The notes under the pieces are model-generated. The model saw only the letters and a list, made by a program, of their open reading frames with translations, was not told where the DNA came from and made no database searches. This document shows, in pieces, positions 8,429-18,701 of a stretch of DNA of 32,151 nucleotides. The stretch is from Bryobacterales bacterium (lineage in GTDB: Bacteria; Acidobacteriota; Terriglobia; Bryobacterales; Bryobacteraceae). The position numbers and the translations under genes were made by a program. The stretch is taken from contig DAHVTI010000307.1 in the NCBI GenBank assembly GCA_027324255.1, positions 1-32,151 of the forward strand, written 5' to 3'. Each line of letters opens with the position of its first letter. Position 1 is the first letter of the stretch.

Positions 8429-10775
8429 TCAATAGAACTCGATCTCCGCGCTCCGCTCCTGGCCGCTCAGCGCATCCCGCACCCGGATGGTCCAGCGGCC
8501 CGCGGCGTCGTTCACGGCGCTGGGCAGCAGTTTCGACGCCCGCCCGCCCGGCGCCGTCACGTTGCCCGAATACTGCAGCGCTTCCTTGCCTGCCGGATCG
8601 AAAACGCCGATGTGGAAGACGTGCGTCTCCGCCGGGGTTCCGTCGCCGGCCGACACGCTCACCTGCGCCATCTCCCCGCGCGCCAGTCGCTCCGGCGCCG
8701 CCACGCGCAGCGCCGCGAACTCCACCGGGCTCAGCGCGAACAGCGCCGGCTCATAGGGGTCCAGCGCCACTTCAATCTCCCGCTTCCAGCCCAACAGCCG
8801 GCCGCGCCGCAGGTCGTAGGCGTGCACCGGCGCGGGCAGAACCAGCTTCAACGCCCGCGGCTTTTCGAACCGCTCGTTCGACTTGAACTCCGGCGGCCCC
8901 AGCTCGTTCACTCGCAATTGCGGGTTCGTCAGCAGCCCCACAATGCGCACGCCCCCGTTGCGGAACGAATGCGTCTCGACGCCGGATGCCGGCTGCCCGG
9001 CGCCGTCCAGCACCGTGATCTCGGGCGCGATGCCTTGCGCCGCCAGCAGCCGCCGCATCGCCTCCCGCGCCGGCCCCTCCCGGCCTGTCAGCCGCTGCTG
9101 GTGGTAGTCCAGCGCCTTCATCCGCTCCACACGCCCGCGGTCCGGACTCTGGATCACCTCTTCCAGGCTGGGCGCCGGCCGCTTCCTGACGCTCCCGTCG
9201 AAGACGCCCGGCTCGCCGTCCACAATCAGCAGGCCGCCCTGCCGCACGAACTCCGTGATCTCCTTCGACTCTCGATCGGAGAGCGCCGACGACCGCGGCA
9301 GGATCAGAGCCCGGTAGCCGCCTCGCGCCAGCTCCCCGTCTTCCACCTGGCCGTAGGCCACGAGGTTGTACTGCAGCCCCAGGTCTTCCACCAGCCGGCA
9401 GTAGGATTCGCGCAGCCGCAGAAACTCGCTGTCCATCCGCTCCGTGGCCGACGTGCGCTGCACCCACGCCTCTCCCTGGCCGCGCTGCGCCAGCATCCAC
9501 TCGGCCCGCATGCTGGCCTGCGAGTAGTGGATGGCGATGCGGTCCGCCTGGCGCCGGCTTTGAATCAGTAGCGCACCGAGGCCGCCCCGCAGCTCGCGGT
9601 AGTAGGGCTCCACTTCCTTGCCTCGCGGGCCCACGCTGCCGTCCGCCTGAACGTGCTCCGCTTTCTCGTCCCAGATCAGGTTGCCGCGCGCCCCGTGCAG
9701 CAGTTCGTACCAGATGCGGTGCTTCTCGCGCGGGCCGCGCTCGAACGACGTGGTAACAAATACCAGCTTCGGATTCAGCGAGCGGATGATCTCGATGTTG
9801 TTTCCGATGTCGTACGGCTCCAGCGCCTGCAGGGACTGCGTCAGCCGGTAGTAGTCATAACCGCCCCACCCGGGCATCTGCGCGCCGGCGATGGCGGCGA
9901 GCGCGTCCGGGTCCACTTGCCGTATGGCCTCGCTGCCCATCTTCAGGGAGCGCGCGAACGAAACGTCCATCCACTCCTTGTGGTCCGACCACGCCGAGTA
10001 GTCGCCGTCGCTCCTCTTCATGGCCTCGTTCGTCGTCTCCGGCATCACCGCCTCCCACGTATCGAAGGCCTTACCCCACTGGCGGTTCAGCGCGGGCAGC
10101 GTGCCGTACTTCTCCTTCAGCCACACGCGCATCCCGGCCAGTGAGTGGTCGGAGAAATCGCTTGGCCTGCAGAAACGACCAGTGCGGAACGCGGTCCGGA
10201 CGGTAGCGGTGATACTCCGCCCAGAAATCCGTCGCCAGGTTCTCCGCGTACCAGCGCAGGTCGTTCTTCAGCAGGAAATCCGGGGGCGTTTTCGACTTGC
10301 CGTTGTACTGCCCCGCGGAGATCCCCAGAGTCTTCAGCGCCGCGCCTTGCCCGGCGCTGTGAGGCTGCCACATCACGATCTGATAATCGTTCCAGCCGCG
10401 CTCCGCCGGCCGGGCCACGAACTCCGCGGTCACCGTTTCCTCGCGATGATCCGGCCGACCTTTCCTGTCCTTGCCGTCGAAGCTGAACTGCACGCGCAGC
10501 TCGTTTACCATCGCCACGGCGCGCCGCAGGTCCAGCGGGAAGCGCACCTCCTGTCCATCCAATAGCTCCACAGGCAGGGTCCGCTCCTCCACCACGCGGC
10601 CCAGCACGTCCGTCCAGCGCAGCGCCAGCTTGCCTTTGCCCGTGGCTTGCCCGTTGGTGCGATACACCGCGATGACGGTCCCTTCGCGCTCCAGCGCCCG
10701 CGACGGCAGCACGAGTTCTCCGCCCAGGGCTGAGAGACCCCAGCACGCCAGCGCCACCAGACAACGGCTCGTCAT
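8429..10775 (-). pseudogene. GH42-like (beta-galactosidase-like) protein broken near 10160
   Basis: Two frames on this strand make up one protein. The upstream frame (10775 to about 10161) encodes a signal peptide, a beta domain and the barrel start up to SFLQAK. The family pattern resumes in another frame from about 10159 as DFSDHSLAGMRVWLKEKYG and continues to TGA 8429-8431. The second part holds the LHGARGNLIWD segment, a glutamine-amidotransferase-like trimerisation domain (ALILPRSSALSDRE, GGLLIVDGEPG) and a C-terminal beta domain. The simplest lesion is one extra base at 10160. However, GH42 proteins normally carry an Asn-Glu or Asp-Glu acid/base motif shortly before this block. None is visible, so a longer deletion is also possible. 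ATG 10775 follows the TPR gene by four bases with GAGGTGA upstream, so it is the last gene of the operon. Pseudogene or sequence error cannot be separated here. Confidence 0.8.
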
Positions 10776-10779
10776 CTTC

Positions 10780-13700
10780 TCACCTCGCTTGCGGCACGTC
10801 GCCGCGCAATTCCATGCGCGCCGGCAGGAAGTCCGGCAAAGCCTCCACCGCGGCGCCCGCCAGCCGCCGCGCCTCCTCCGTCCGTCTGGCCTGCTTCTCC
10901 GCCAGGCCCAGCAGGTAGAGCGCTTCCGCCCGCCGCTGCGGCAGCCTGTCGCTGCGCTCGCCGTTGGCGAACTGCACGAATTTCTCCCGCAGCCGCCCGG
11001 CCTCCTCCGCGCGCCCCAGCCGTTCCAGGCACAGCACCATGTGGAAGTTTTCGCTGCTCCAGCTATCGCGGTCGCCGGTCAGGTGGACGGCTCCGGCAGC
11101 GCCCATCTCGTAGGCTTGCCGCGCTTCTCCGCTGCGGCCCAGCGCCTCCAGCGTGCGGCCCAGGTAGTACTGCAGCCGCGGCGACACCTGCCCCTGAAAA
11201 TCGTCCATCCCCAACGATTCCGGCGGTTTCATGGCCGCCTGGAGCAGCTCCAGCGCGCGGCCGAACTCGCCGCTGTTGAAGGCCCGCGCGGCCTGCCCCT
11301 CCCGCATCAGCCGGTACTTGTCCCGCAGCCCGTAGCTGCGGTGCCTCACCGCGAATCGGTGGCTGTCGATCAGCCGGCCCGCCTCCTCGTAGTCCCCGCG
11401 CTCCAGGTGCGCGGTCAGCACGCCGTCAGCCAGGTCGTCGTCGTCCGGCTGCCGCTCCAGGGCCTTCCGCAGCACGGCCAGTTGCTCGTCGAACCGCCCG
11501 GCCCGGGCGTAAATCGCGCTCAGGTCGTTCACCGTCCGGATATGCGCCGGGTTCAACTCCACGGCCTTCTCGAGCTCAGCCGCGGCCCGCTCCACCGGCG
11601 CGCCCTGCTCGGCGTAGGCCAGTCCCAGCGCCCGGCGCAGGCTGAAGCTCTCCGGCTTCGCCGCCGCTGCCGCTTCCCACTGCCGGATCGCCTCTTCCTG
11701 GCGGCCGCGATAGTAGAGCAGGCATCCCAGCGCGAACCGCGCCACGTGGTCGCGCGGATCCGCCTGCACCGCCTCCGCCAGCGGCGCCTCGCTCTCCGGC
11801 CGGTAAGGGAACCGGTCGATGTTCCGCCACGCCGCCCGCGCTTTCTGCAAAGCGGCGCGCCTGCCGTTTTCGTCGCCGGCCTTCCGCTGGCAGAAGGCCA
11901 GCGTGTAGTAGAACTCCGGCGATGTGCCGTAGGGATCGCGGTTGTTGGCCTCCACCAGTTGCAGCAGCTCGGCGGCCTCCCGCCATTGCCGCGTCTCGCG
12001 GTAGAAGACGGAGACGCCCAGCGCCTCCTGGCTTTGCCCGCCCATCAGCCGCAGCAGCTCGGACCTCGTTCGCGCGTCCGGCTGCAGGAAGTGCCGCTCG
12101 GCCCGCGCCGCGCGGCTCGTCGGATCCATCCGCTCCACCTCCGCCAGCTCGCGCCGCGCGGCGTCCCTTTCGCCGTTCAGGCGCAGCGCCGCGGCCAGCA
12201 TCAGCCGCGACCACAGGTCCTCCGCGTTCGCCCCCAGCGCCCGCCGCAGGTGCGCCATCGCCGCCGGCCGGTCGCCCCGCCACAGCGCCAGCCGCCCCAG
12301 GTAGTGCTCCCGCTCCCCGAAGTACGCGCTCCCCGGCCAGATGTAGTAAAGCTGCCGCTCCGCCTTCTGCTCATCGCCCGCCGCCAGCCGGCTCATCGCC
12401 AGGTAGTAGTGCGCTTCGCCGGCGTAAGGGTCGCGCTCCACGGCCTTCTCCAGGCACGCGATTGCCGCCGCGTTGCGGCCGGCCAGGAAATGTTGAATTC
12501 CCAACTGCAGGTTCGCGCGCGAATAACCCGCATCCAGCGCCAGCGCCTTCTTGAGCAGCGCCGCCCCGCCCGCCGCGTCCAGTTCCTTCATCCGGTACTC
12601 CGCCGCCAGCGTCAGCTCTTCGGCGCTCATCTGCTCCGGCGCTTTTTTCGGCCGTTCCAGCGGCGCCGTGAAGGGCGTGTATTCCTTCCTGCCGGGCGGC
12701 TCGTCCGGATGGCGGTATTCGAGCACCGCGCGGCCGCCCGCCTCCGCTACCGTGATCGACAGCCCGCTGGTGCTGCCGGGTGCCTCCAGCCGGACGGGTT
12801 GCGCCGGGTCCAGGTCCACTGTCCTGCGCAGCACTTCCCCGGCGCCGTTCTTCGCCACCACGGCGGCGCCCGGCATGCGCCGCGTTGCCGCCAGGGCCAG
12901 CGTCAGCCGGCCTTCGCTCGACGCCAGGTTCAGCGCCACGTCCCGTGTCAGCGTCGTCAGACCTCCTATGCCCGCCACCGGCACCCACCACTCGCTCCAG
13001 CCTTCCGCTTTGTGCGGCGGCACCCATTCGTAGTGGCCGTCCCACACATGCCGCCCGCTCTGCAGTTCCACGTACGGACCCGCCTTGTCGGTGTACCCGC
13101 GCTCGTGGCTCTTCGCCCCAGGTCCGTTGCCGAACGTCCAGAGCTTCATCCCCTGCACCACGCGCCGGTCCGCCCAGCGGAACAGCCCGTAGTCGCGGTC
13201 GAACTGGTAGGCCCCCTGGTAGTTGTCGTAGATGTCGATGCCGAACACGCCCAGCATGTTGCGGTTGTTACGGTCCCAGCCGTAGTCCGTCCCGTTGAAC
13301 ACCGGCCAGTCGGCGATGTCCGCCGTCGTGTGCCCCACTGTCCGCGACATCGGATACAGAAAGCGGGTCTTCGGCGTCGCGTCGATGGCCGTGTTCACCC
13401 ACAGCATCTGCGGCATCCGCCCCGCGCGCGTGTTGTAGCAGTAGATGCTCAGCTCCAGCGCCGCCACACCCGGGTGCAGCGTCGCGGTGAAGTTCACCTT
13501 CATCTGGTACACCGGATCCAGCTCGCCCAGCACCAGCGACACCGCCCCGTCCGGCCGCTCGACAATCTGGTTGGCCCAGAACGGCTCCCCGTGCAGCGTC
13601 AGCATGTGGACGTCGTGCGGCCCCGTGAGTTCCGCTCCCGATTGCGGCCAGCCGTTTCGCGGGTTATACGGAGCCGGCTTGATGACGTCGTTCCGGTACC

Positions 13701-14016
13701 ACACCTCCTGCTGCCGGATCTTGTCGAACAGCGAGAAGAACCGCCCCCCGAACTCCGGGATGTAGGTGAGCTTCAGGTACTCGTTCTCGACAAAAATCGC
13801 CCGGTACTCCCGCGGCCGCGGCCCGTCCGGCTGGAACGGCATCAGGAACGCCGGGAAGGGATACATCCCGGCCACCGTGGACTGCGCGAACAGCGGCGGC
13901 TCCATCTCCCGCCCCGTGTGTTCGTACGTCGGGATCGTCAGGCTGCCTTCATAGGTCTTCACGGCCGGTGCCGCGGCCCACAGCACGGCCGGTGCCAGCA
14001 GGATGGCAAGCTTCAC
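10780..14016 (-). CDS. Exported DUF5107 and TPR-repeat protein
   Basis: This 1078-residue protein starts with a signal peptide (MKLAILLAPAVLWAAAPA). Residues 20-400 match the DUF5107 pattern: EYRAIFVENEYLKLTYIPEFGGRFFSL, then HMLTLHGEPFWANQ and GYTDKAGPYVELQSGRHVW. This resembles a mutarotase-like carbohydrate-binding beta-supersandwich. A linker with ERPKKAPEQMSAEELTLA leads into tandem tetratricopeptide helices from about 470 to the end (for example YSRANLQLGIQHFLAGRNAA and AEQGAPVERAAAELEKAVEL). Family knowledge places DUF5107/TPR proteins near sugar-degradation genes; their biochemical role is not established. The start is a GTG (14016-14014) preceded by GGAGGAGG four bases upstream. It is the middle gene of a three-gene operon, with gaps of 16 and 4 bases. 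Its frame is intact while both neighbours are interrupted. Confidence 0.85.
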   Translation of the reverse strand: MKLAILLAPAVLWAAAPAVKTYEGSLTIPTYEHTGREMEPPLFAQSTVAGMYPFPAFLMPFQPDGPRPREYRAIFVENEYLKLTYIPEFGGRFFSLFDKIRQQEVWYRNDVIKPAPYNPRNGWPQSGAELTGPHDVHMLTLHGEPFWANQIVERPDGAVSLVLGELDPVYQMKVNFTATLHPGVAALELSIYCYNTRAGRMPQMLWVNTAIDATPKTRFLYPMSRTVGHTTADIADWPVFNGTDYGWDRNNRNMLGVFGIDIYDNYQGAYQFDRDYGLFRWADRRVVQGMKLWTFGNGPGAKSHERGYTDKAGPYVELQSGRHVWDGHYEWVPPHKAEGWSEWWVPVAGIGGLTTLTRDVALNLASSEGRLTLALAATRRMPGAAVVAKNGAGEVLRRTVDLDPAQPVRLEAPGSTSGLSITVAEAGGRAVLEYRHPDEPPGRKEYTPFTAPLERPKKAPEQMSAEELTLAAEYRMKELDAAGGAALLKKALALDAGYSRANLQLGIQHFLAGRNAAAIACLEKAVERDPYAGEAHYYLAMSRLAAGDEQKAERQLYYIWPGSAYFGEREHYLGRLALWRGDRPAAMAHLRRALGANAEDLWSRLMLAAALRLNGERDAARRELAEVERMDPTSRAARAERHFLQPDARTRSELLRLMGGQSQEALGVSVFYRETRQWREAAELLQLVEANNRDPYGTSPEFYYTLAFCQRKAGDENGRRAALQKARAAWRNIDRFPYRPESEAPLAEAVQADPRDHVARFALGCLLYYRGRQEEAIRQWEAAAAAKPESFSLRRALGLAYAEQGAPVERAAAELEKAVELNPAHIRTVNDLSAIYARAGRFDEQLAVLRKALERQPDDDDLADGVLTAHLERGDYEEAGRLIDSHRFAVRHRSYGLRDKYRLMREGQAARAFNSGEFGRALELLQAAMKPPESLGMDDFQGQVSPRLQYYLGRTLEALGRSGEARQAYEMGAAGAVHLTGDRDSWSSENFHMVLCLERLGRAEEAGRLREKFVQFANGERSDRLPQRRAEALYLLGLAEKQARRTEEARRLAGAAVEALPDFLPARMELRGDVPQAR

Positions 14017-14032
14017 TCTTCCTCCTCCGCGT

Positions 14033-16007
14033 TCACTGGCGGCATTCCATCACGAGCGCCACGTTCTCGATCGTGGCCCCGGCGGGCGTCTCAAGTGCGT
14101 ACCGGCGCTCCAGTTGAGAAGGCGCCATCTGCTCCGTGTGCCGCCTCTCCACTCCGTCTTCTTTCCAGAGATGCGTCACGTTGAGCGCGCACGGCGGCCC
14201 GTCTCCTGCCGTTTGAGACGACAGCCGGAAGTCGTCCACCGCCATCCCCCGGAACCGGTACCTTACGAAGACCTCCGGGACGCCCGCCAGCGCAACGCCG
14301 CGGTCTGCCTCCGGCCACGCCAGGTGCCGCCCCGGCGGCCCGGCCGTCGCGCCCGCGCGGGTCCGCGTCGAACTTCCAGAGCGGCGCCCACGGCCCTCCC
14401 TCCTTCAGGCTCCACTCGATCGAAGCCGCGCGGGCCTCCGCGGCCGCCGCCGCGCCGGCCTTGCGCACTTCAGCCGTGAACTTGTCAGGCGCCAGCCCCT
14501 CGCTCAAGTCAAGAAAACGTCCCCCGGCCGAAAAGCCCGTCATCGGCCTGCCGCCGGGTGCCTTCAGCCGGAAGGTGATCTCCGCCGTCTCCCCTCCGGC
14601 CGGCAGCCAGTAGCCCTGCGAGCCGTCCGATATCCAGCGCGCCCCCCGCAGGCCCGACGCCCAGCGCGCCGCCTCTCTCGCTTCCAGGGGCACCACGTGC
14701 CGCCGCTCGCGCCTCGCCGTGTACGTCATCTCGTTCCGCCCGGCCGTCACGCCCGCGAGCGTTCTCGGATTCACCTGCACTCGCGTCGTCAGCAATACTG
14801 CGCTCAGCTTCACCCCCTCCGACAACCGGATGGCGCACTGATACCCGTAGCGGCCGCCGGCCGCCGTCCGGACCCCATGTCCCGTGCGTCCCAGCGGCTC
14901 CGGCGCCGTCGTCCACCGGCCTCGATGCGGGCCCTTCAGCGCGCCCGCCGGCTGCCAGCTCCGGCCCTCGTCCACCGACACCGCTACTTCAACCGATCCG
15001 CCCGCCGGCGCCTCCGCCTGGAACTCGAACGCGGCGTCGATGATGACGTACGGGCTGCTGACGTCAAACACCTGCCGCCGCGCCTCGCTCACCGCCGGCC
15101 GGTACTCCCACCGCCCCGTGCCCCACCGGCGCCCGTCTTTCTGGCTCCGCGGACCGTCTGCGGTGCGGATGCCGTACGCCTGGATCTCCCGGGGAAACTC
15201 CTGCCAGTCCGCGCCCTTTTGCTGGTACGGCAGATAGTAGAGGCCCGGCTCTTCCGGCTCGAAGTAGCGGATCAGCTTCTCGCCCGGCCGTAGCGTGAAG
15301 TCCATGCTGTGTCCGTGCGGCGCGCGCGTGAACGGAAAAAGGTAGTTGTCGTCCCGCGTGGTGAACAGCTCCGCCAGGCCCGCCATCGCGCCCGCCCGCA
15401 CGTCCGCCGGATACCACGGCTCCGGCGTCAGGGCGCCGCGGCCATACCCCGGCCCGCGCAGGTTGTCCAGCAGAATCCTCGAATCGCCCGCCAGTTGCGA
15501 TACGGAGGCGACGCTCCCGCCCGCCAGCGTGTAGCCCATCATGTCCGCGTCGAAATGATGGTACGCCCCGCGGTAATAAACCTCCGCCACCGTGTGCCCC
15601 GTCAGGAACCACACCCGCGCATCCTCGAAACCGGCTGCTTCCCACACCGCCTCCAGCAGCGGCGCCAGTTGGTAGCACAGCCCGAAGCCGTAACTGTTGA
15701 GCAGCTTCAGCGGGTCCAGCACTTCGCCCAGCGGCTCTTCGTAAGCCCAACCCGCAATGTGATACCAGAACCCGGGCGCCACAAACCGCCCGTCGGTAAG
15801 AAAGAATCTCCAGATCGCCTCCGCCCGCCCGCGGGGCGTCCTGGCGCCGGCGCGCGCGCAGATCGTCTGCGCGAAGGCCTTCAGGTCCGTGGCATCCGGC
15901 TGCCCCTGCCGCAGGACTTTCGGAGAGAGGACTTGGGAGGAGACCGGCGCCGCCAGGCTCGCCGCCACCGCCAGGCCGCGGATCAACTCACGCCAGCGGG
16001 CCGCCAT
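14033..16007 (-). pseudogene. Exported transglutaminase-like cysteine protein with C-terminal frameshift
   Basis: The N-terminal 620 codons begin with a signal peptide (LIRGLAVAASLAAPVSSQ). A transglutaminase-core domain follows with a full Cys-His-Asp triad: FGLCYQL (C111), FLTGHTVAEV (H138) and HHFDADM (D153). Beta-rich domains follow, with VAVSVDEGRSWQPAG and later EWSLKEGGPWAPLWKFDAD. After KFDAD the frame degenerates into Arg/Gly/Ala-rich sequence and runs on to 14091. The sensible continuation is one base over: PPGRHLAWPEADRG, then VRYRFRGMAVDDFRL, ending at TGA 14035-14033. An indel in the GC-rich run at about 14341-14363 explains this. Such domains can be proteases, amidases or cross-linkers; the role here is unknown. 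It is the first gene of the operon. The catalytic domain lies before the break, so a truncated product could still act. Confidence 0.75.
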
Positions 16008-16021
16008 GCCCAGCTATTCTA
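16008..16021 (-). promoter_or_regulatory. -10 box for a leaderless transcript of the transglutaminase operon
   Basis: TAGAAT lies at 16021-16016 on the minus strand, followed by exactly eight bases and then ATG 16007-16005. A start of transcription 7-8 bases after a -10 box would fall on the ATG. No Shine-Dalgarno exists upstream, whereas the next two genes of the operon have good ones. No clear -35 box was found. Confidence 0.45.
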
Positions 16022-16294
16022 TCGTGGCTGCGTCGGCGCAGCGCCTCTCTTTCGCGTTAAATCACGCGTTGCGCGTTCACTCCGCGCCGCTATTCCCGGG
16101 CCCGGCGGCGGCCGCTTCGACGGAGTCGTTGACGGGGATGATGCGGTTGAGCCGCGCCATCTCCAAGACTCTTCTTACCAGGCGGCTCAGGTCCACAAAG
16201 CACTGCTTCCCGCCCTGGTTGGTTCAGGCGCGGGCGCCCGCACCATCGAAGCCGCCCCCCGCTTTCTGGAATATTCTGAATACGCTGGCGATCC

Positions 16295-17611
16295 ATGAAC
16301 CCGTTCTGCACTGCCTTCCTGGCCCTCTCCTCCGCGATCTTCACGCAGGCCGCGCCGCAGGACCTCTGGGCTCATGTCCGCAACACCGCCGGACTCGGCG
16401 AACTGCGCGGGGTCACCGCTGCGCTGGGCCCGCGCGGCCCGGCCCGCGTCCTCCGCATCCGGGTGGCGGACTCCGTGATGGGCCGCTATGCCTGGGCCAC
16501 CGTACCCGCGCCGCAACGCGGCTGGCCCCTGGCCCGCCGCAAGGTTGTCGAGGCGCTCATCTCCAACCGCGGAGACAGAACCGTCGATGTCGCGCTGTGG
16601 GCCGTCGGCCGCCGCGGCTGGGACGCCGTCATGGAGTTCGCCAAGCTGGCCCCCGGCCAGTCCCGCACCTTCGCTTGCGATCTGCGGGCCGCGTTCCCCG
16701 ACGGCACCCCCAAGGTCGATCCCGCGCAGATCTCGCAAGTGCAGATCATGTTGCGCGCCCCCAAGCCCGGCGACACGCTCGAGGTCCGCTTGCTCCAGGC
16801 CTCCGGCGAAGCCCCCGAGTGGAGCCGCCCCGCTGCCCGCCTCGATGTGCCCGATCTGGCGCCCGGCCGCCCGGCGCCCGGCCGGCGCGTCCGCTTCCTT
16901 CTCCCCGGCGATTCCCCTTCAGGCGCCTACTCCGTTCTCTATCTGCCCGAGGACTGGCAGCCCGGCCGCCTCTACCCGGTCATCGCCGAATACCCCGGCA
17001 ACGTCTTCTACGACCCCTCCTGCTATTCCACCGGCCGCCCGGAACGCTGCGTCATCGGCTACGGCATCACCAGGGGGCTGGGCGCCATCTGGGTCAGTCT
17101 GCCATTCGTCGACCCCGGCGCCCGGGCCATCGTCGAGGACGGCTGGGGCGACGCCGATGCCACCGCCGCCTACGCCGTGCGAGTGCTCGACGAGATCTGC
17201 CGCCGCTTCGGCGGAGACCCTGCCAACCTCATCCTCACCGGCTTCTCCCGCGGCGCCATCGCCTGCGGCTATATCGGTCTGCGGAACCACCGCATCGCCC
17301 GGCTCTGGAAAGCCATGCACACCTGCCAGCACTTCGACGGCGACGGCTGGAACGGAGCCCGGATGCCCGGCGCCCTCGAACGTGCCCGCCGCTTCTCCGG
17401 CCGCGAAATCTTCCACACCGACAACTCCAGCGATCTGCTGCGCCGCATCATGACGGAGGCGGGCGTCAGCGCCGTTTACGTGGAATCGGGGCTCCAGGCG
17501 CACTCCGCCGCCATGTTCCTCGACGACCGTCCTTCCACCCTGCAGCTCCGCCGCTGGTTCCACAACCTGGCCGGCAGCCGGCCCTCCCTCCAGACCCGGC
17601 CCGGGAAATGA
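16295..17611 (+). CDS. Secreted serine esterase, alpha/beta-hydrolase fold, with N-terminal beta domain
   Basis: This 438-residue protein carries a signal peptide (MNPFCTAFLALSSAIFTQAAP). Residues 20-180 look like a beta-sandwich with carbohydrate-binding character (LISNRGDRTVDVALW, QISQVQIML). From about 190 an alpha/beta hydrolase follows, with YSVLYLPEDWQPGRLYPVI, the nucleophile elbow TGFSRGA (S318) and the likely base in GLQAHSAAM (H403); D376 is a candidate acid. This layout resembles feruloyl or other carbohydrate esterases, but the family is not certain. It is divergent from the transglutaminase operon, with 287 bases between. There is no Shine-Dalgarno. Possible -10 boxes are TATTCT (16272-16277) and TACGCT (16281-16286, eight bases before ATG). 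It stops 260 bases before the second PIG-L gene; that gap shows nothing recognisable. Confidence 0.75.
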   Translation: MNPFCTAFLALSSAIFTQAAPQDLWAHVRNTAGLGELRGVTAALGPRGPARVLRIRVADSVMGRYAWATVPAPQRGWPLARRKVVEALISNRGDRTVDVALWAVGRRGWDAVMEFAKLAPGQSRTFACDLRAAFPDGTPKVDPAQISQVQIMLRAPKPGDTLEVRLLQASGEAPEWSRPAARLDVPDLAPGRPAPGRRVRFLLPGDSPSGAYSVLYLPEDWQPGRLYPVIAEYPGNVFYDPSCYSTGRPERCVIGYGITRGLGAIWVSLPFVDPGARAIVEDGWGDADATAAYAVRVLDEICRRFGGDPANLILTGFSRGAIACGYIGLRNHRIARLWKAMHTCQHFDGDGWNGARMPGALERARRFSGREIFHTDNSSDLLRRIMTEAGVSAVYVESGLQAHSAAMFLDDRPSTLQLRRWFHNLAGSRPSLQTRPGK

Positions 17612-17871
17612 CATCCTGCCTGTGATCCGCTCCCTCACGCGGCCCCCTGGCCACCCTGGACGGGCACTCGATACCGTCTGCTCTTTCCAGATCACCCTCG
17701 ACAGCGACGCCTTCCTGCTCATCCCGAGAGAACGGCCTCGCCTCTCGCCCACGGTTGGCTTCACCCTGGCATGCTCCCACCGCCTCGTCGGCGGCGCCGC
17801 CCTTTCGACTCCCCGGCGGCGCCGCGGGCATCAAAGGTGGGCATCAACGAAAGACTGGCAAGGAGATCCCC

Positions 17872-18696
17872 ATGAGTCACCACTTGAAATTACTCGCTGT
17901 CCTGGCTCATCCCGACGACGAATCGCTCGGCTTCGGCGGCACGTTGGCCAAGTACGCCGCCGAGGGGGTCGAAACGTACCTGGTTACCGCCACGCGCGGT
18001 GAGCGGGGCCGCTTCGGCGCGCGTGGAAAATCGGCTCCGCCCGAAGAGGTCGGCGCCGTTCGTGAAGCGGAGCTCAGGAGCGCCGCCAAAGTGCTCGGCC
18101 TCAGGGAAGTCTCCATCCTGGGCTATCCGGATGGAGCGGTGGACCAGGTGGATCCCGGAATCGCCATCGGAGACATCGTTCAGCACATCCGCCGCATCCG
18201 GCCGCATGTGGCCGTCAGCTTCGGTCCCGAAGGCGCCTACGGCCACCCCGACCACATCGCGGTCTCGCAGTTCCTCACCGCCGCGGTTGTGTGCGCGGCG
18301 GATGCGGCATACGCCCCTCCGCACGCATCCCCGGCTTCCCCGCCACTTCCTCACCGCGTCGCCAAGCTCTATTACCTCGCCTGGCGTCGCAGCCAGTGGG
18401 ACGCCTATCAGAGCGCCTTCCGCAAGCTCACCTCCCTGGTCGACGGCGTCGAGCGCCAGGCCACTCCCTGGCCGGATTGGGCCGTGACCACCGAAATCGA
18501 TACCGCGGCCTACTGGCCCGTCGTCTGGGAGGCGGTCTGCTGCCACCAGACCCAGATTTCCATCTATGAGCAGCTCGCCCATCTTTCCGAAGAGCGGCGG
18601 AAATCGCTTTGGGGCTCGCAGTCGTTCTACCGCGCCTGCAGCACGGTCAACGGCGGGCGCGCCCGCGAATCCGGCCTGTTTGAAGGATTACGGTAG
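17872..18696 (+). CDS. Cytoplasmic PIG-L family deacetylase
   Basis: This 274-residue protein belongs to the same superfamily as the gene at 808 but has no signal peptide. The metal motif is AHPDDESLGFGGT (H13, D15, D16), and the distal motif YGHPDHIAVSQ supplies H125, D127 and H128. The TATRGERGRFG segment is typical of the MshB/BshB-like branch acting on GlcNAc-containing thiol precursors or similar N-acetyl substrates. The real substrate cannot be decided because no partner gene for bacillithiol or mycothiol synthesis is nearby. ATG 17872 is chosen over in-frame starts further upstream because AAGGAGAT (17860-17867) lies four bases before it. The next gene starts five bases after its stop, so the two form an operon. 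Confidence 0.85.
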   Translation: MSHHLKLLAVLAHPDDESLGFGGTLAKYAAEGVETYLVTATRGERGRFGARGKSAPPEEVGAVREAELRSAAKVLGLREVSILGYPDGAVDQVDPGIAIGDIVQHIRRIRPHVAVSFGPEGAYGHPDHIAVSQFLTAAVVCAADAAYAPPHASPASPPLPHRVAKLYYLAWRRSQWDAYQSAFRKLTSLVDGVERQATPWPDWAVTTEIDTAAYWPVVWEAVCCHQTQISIYEQLAHLSEERRKSLWGSQSFYRACSTVNGGRARESGLFEGLR

Positions 18697-18701
18697 AGTG
18701 T

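Noticed and set aside
10140-10170. Programmed ribosomal frameshift in the GH42-like gene
   Set aside because: No recognisable slippery heptamer or stop codon at the joint, and conserved catalytic sequence appears to be missing, so mutation or sequence error is more likely.
10471-14184. 1237-codon open frame on the plus strand opposite the DUF5107/TPR gene
   Set aside because: Antisense shadow of a GC-rich gene. Its translation is Arg/Pro/Leu/His-rich without domains, while the opposite strand encodes a clear signal peptide, DUF5107 and TPR repeats.
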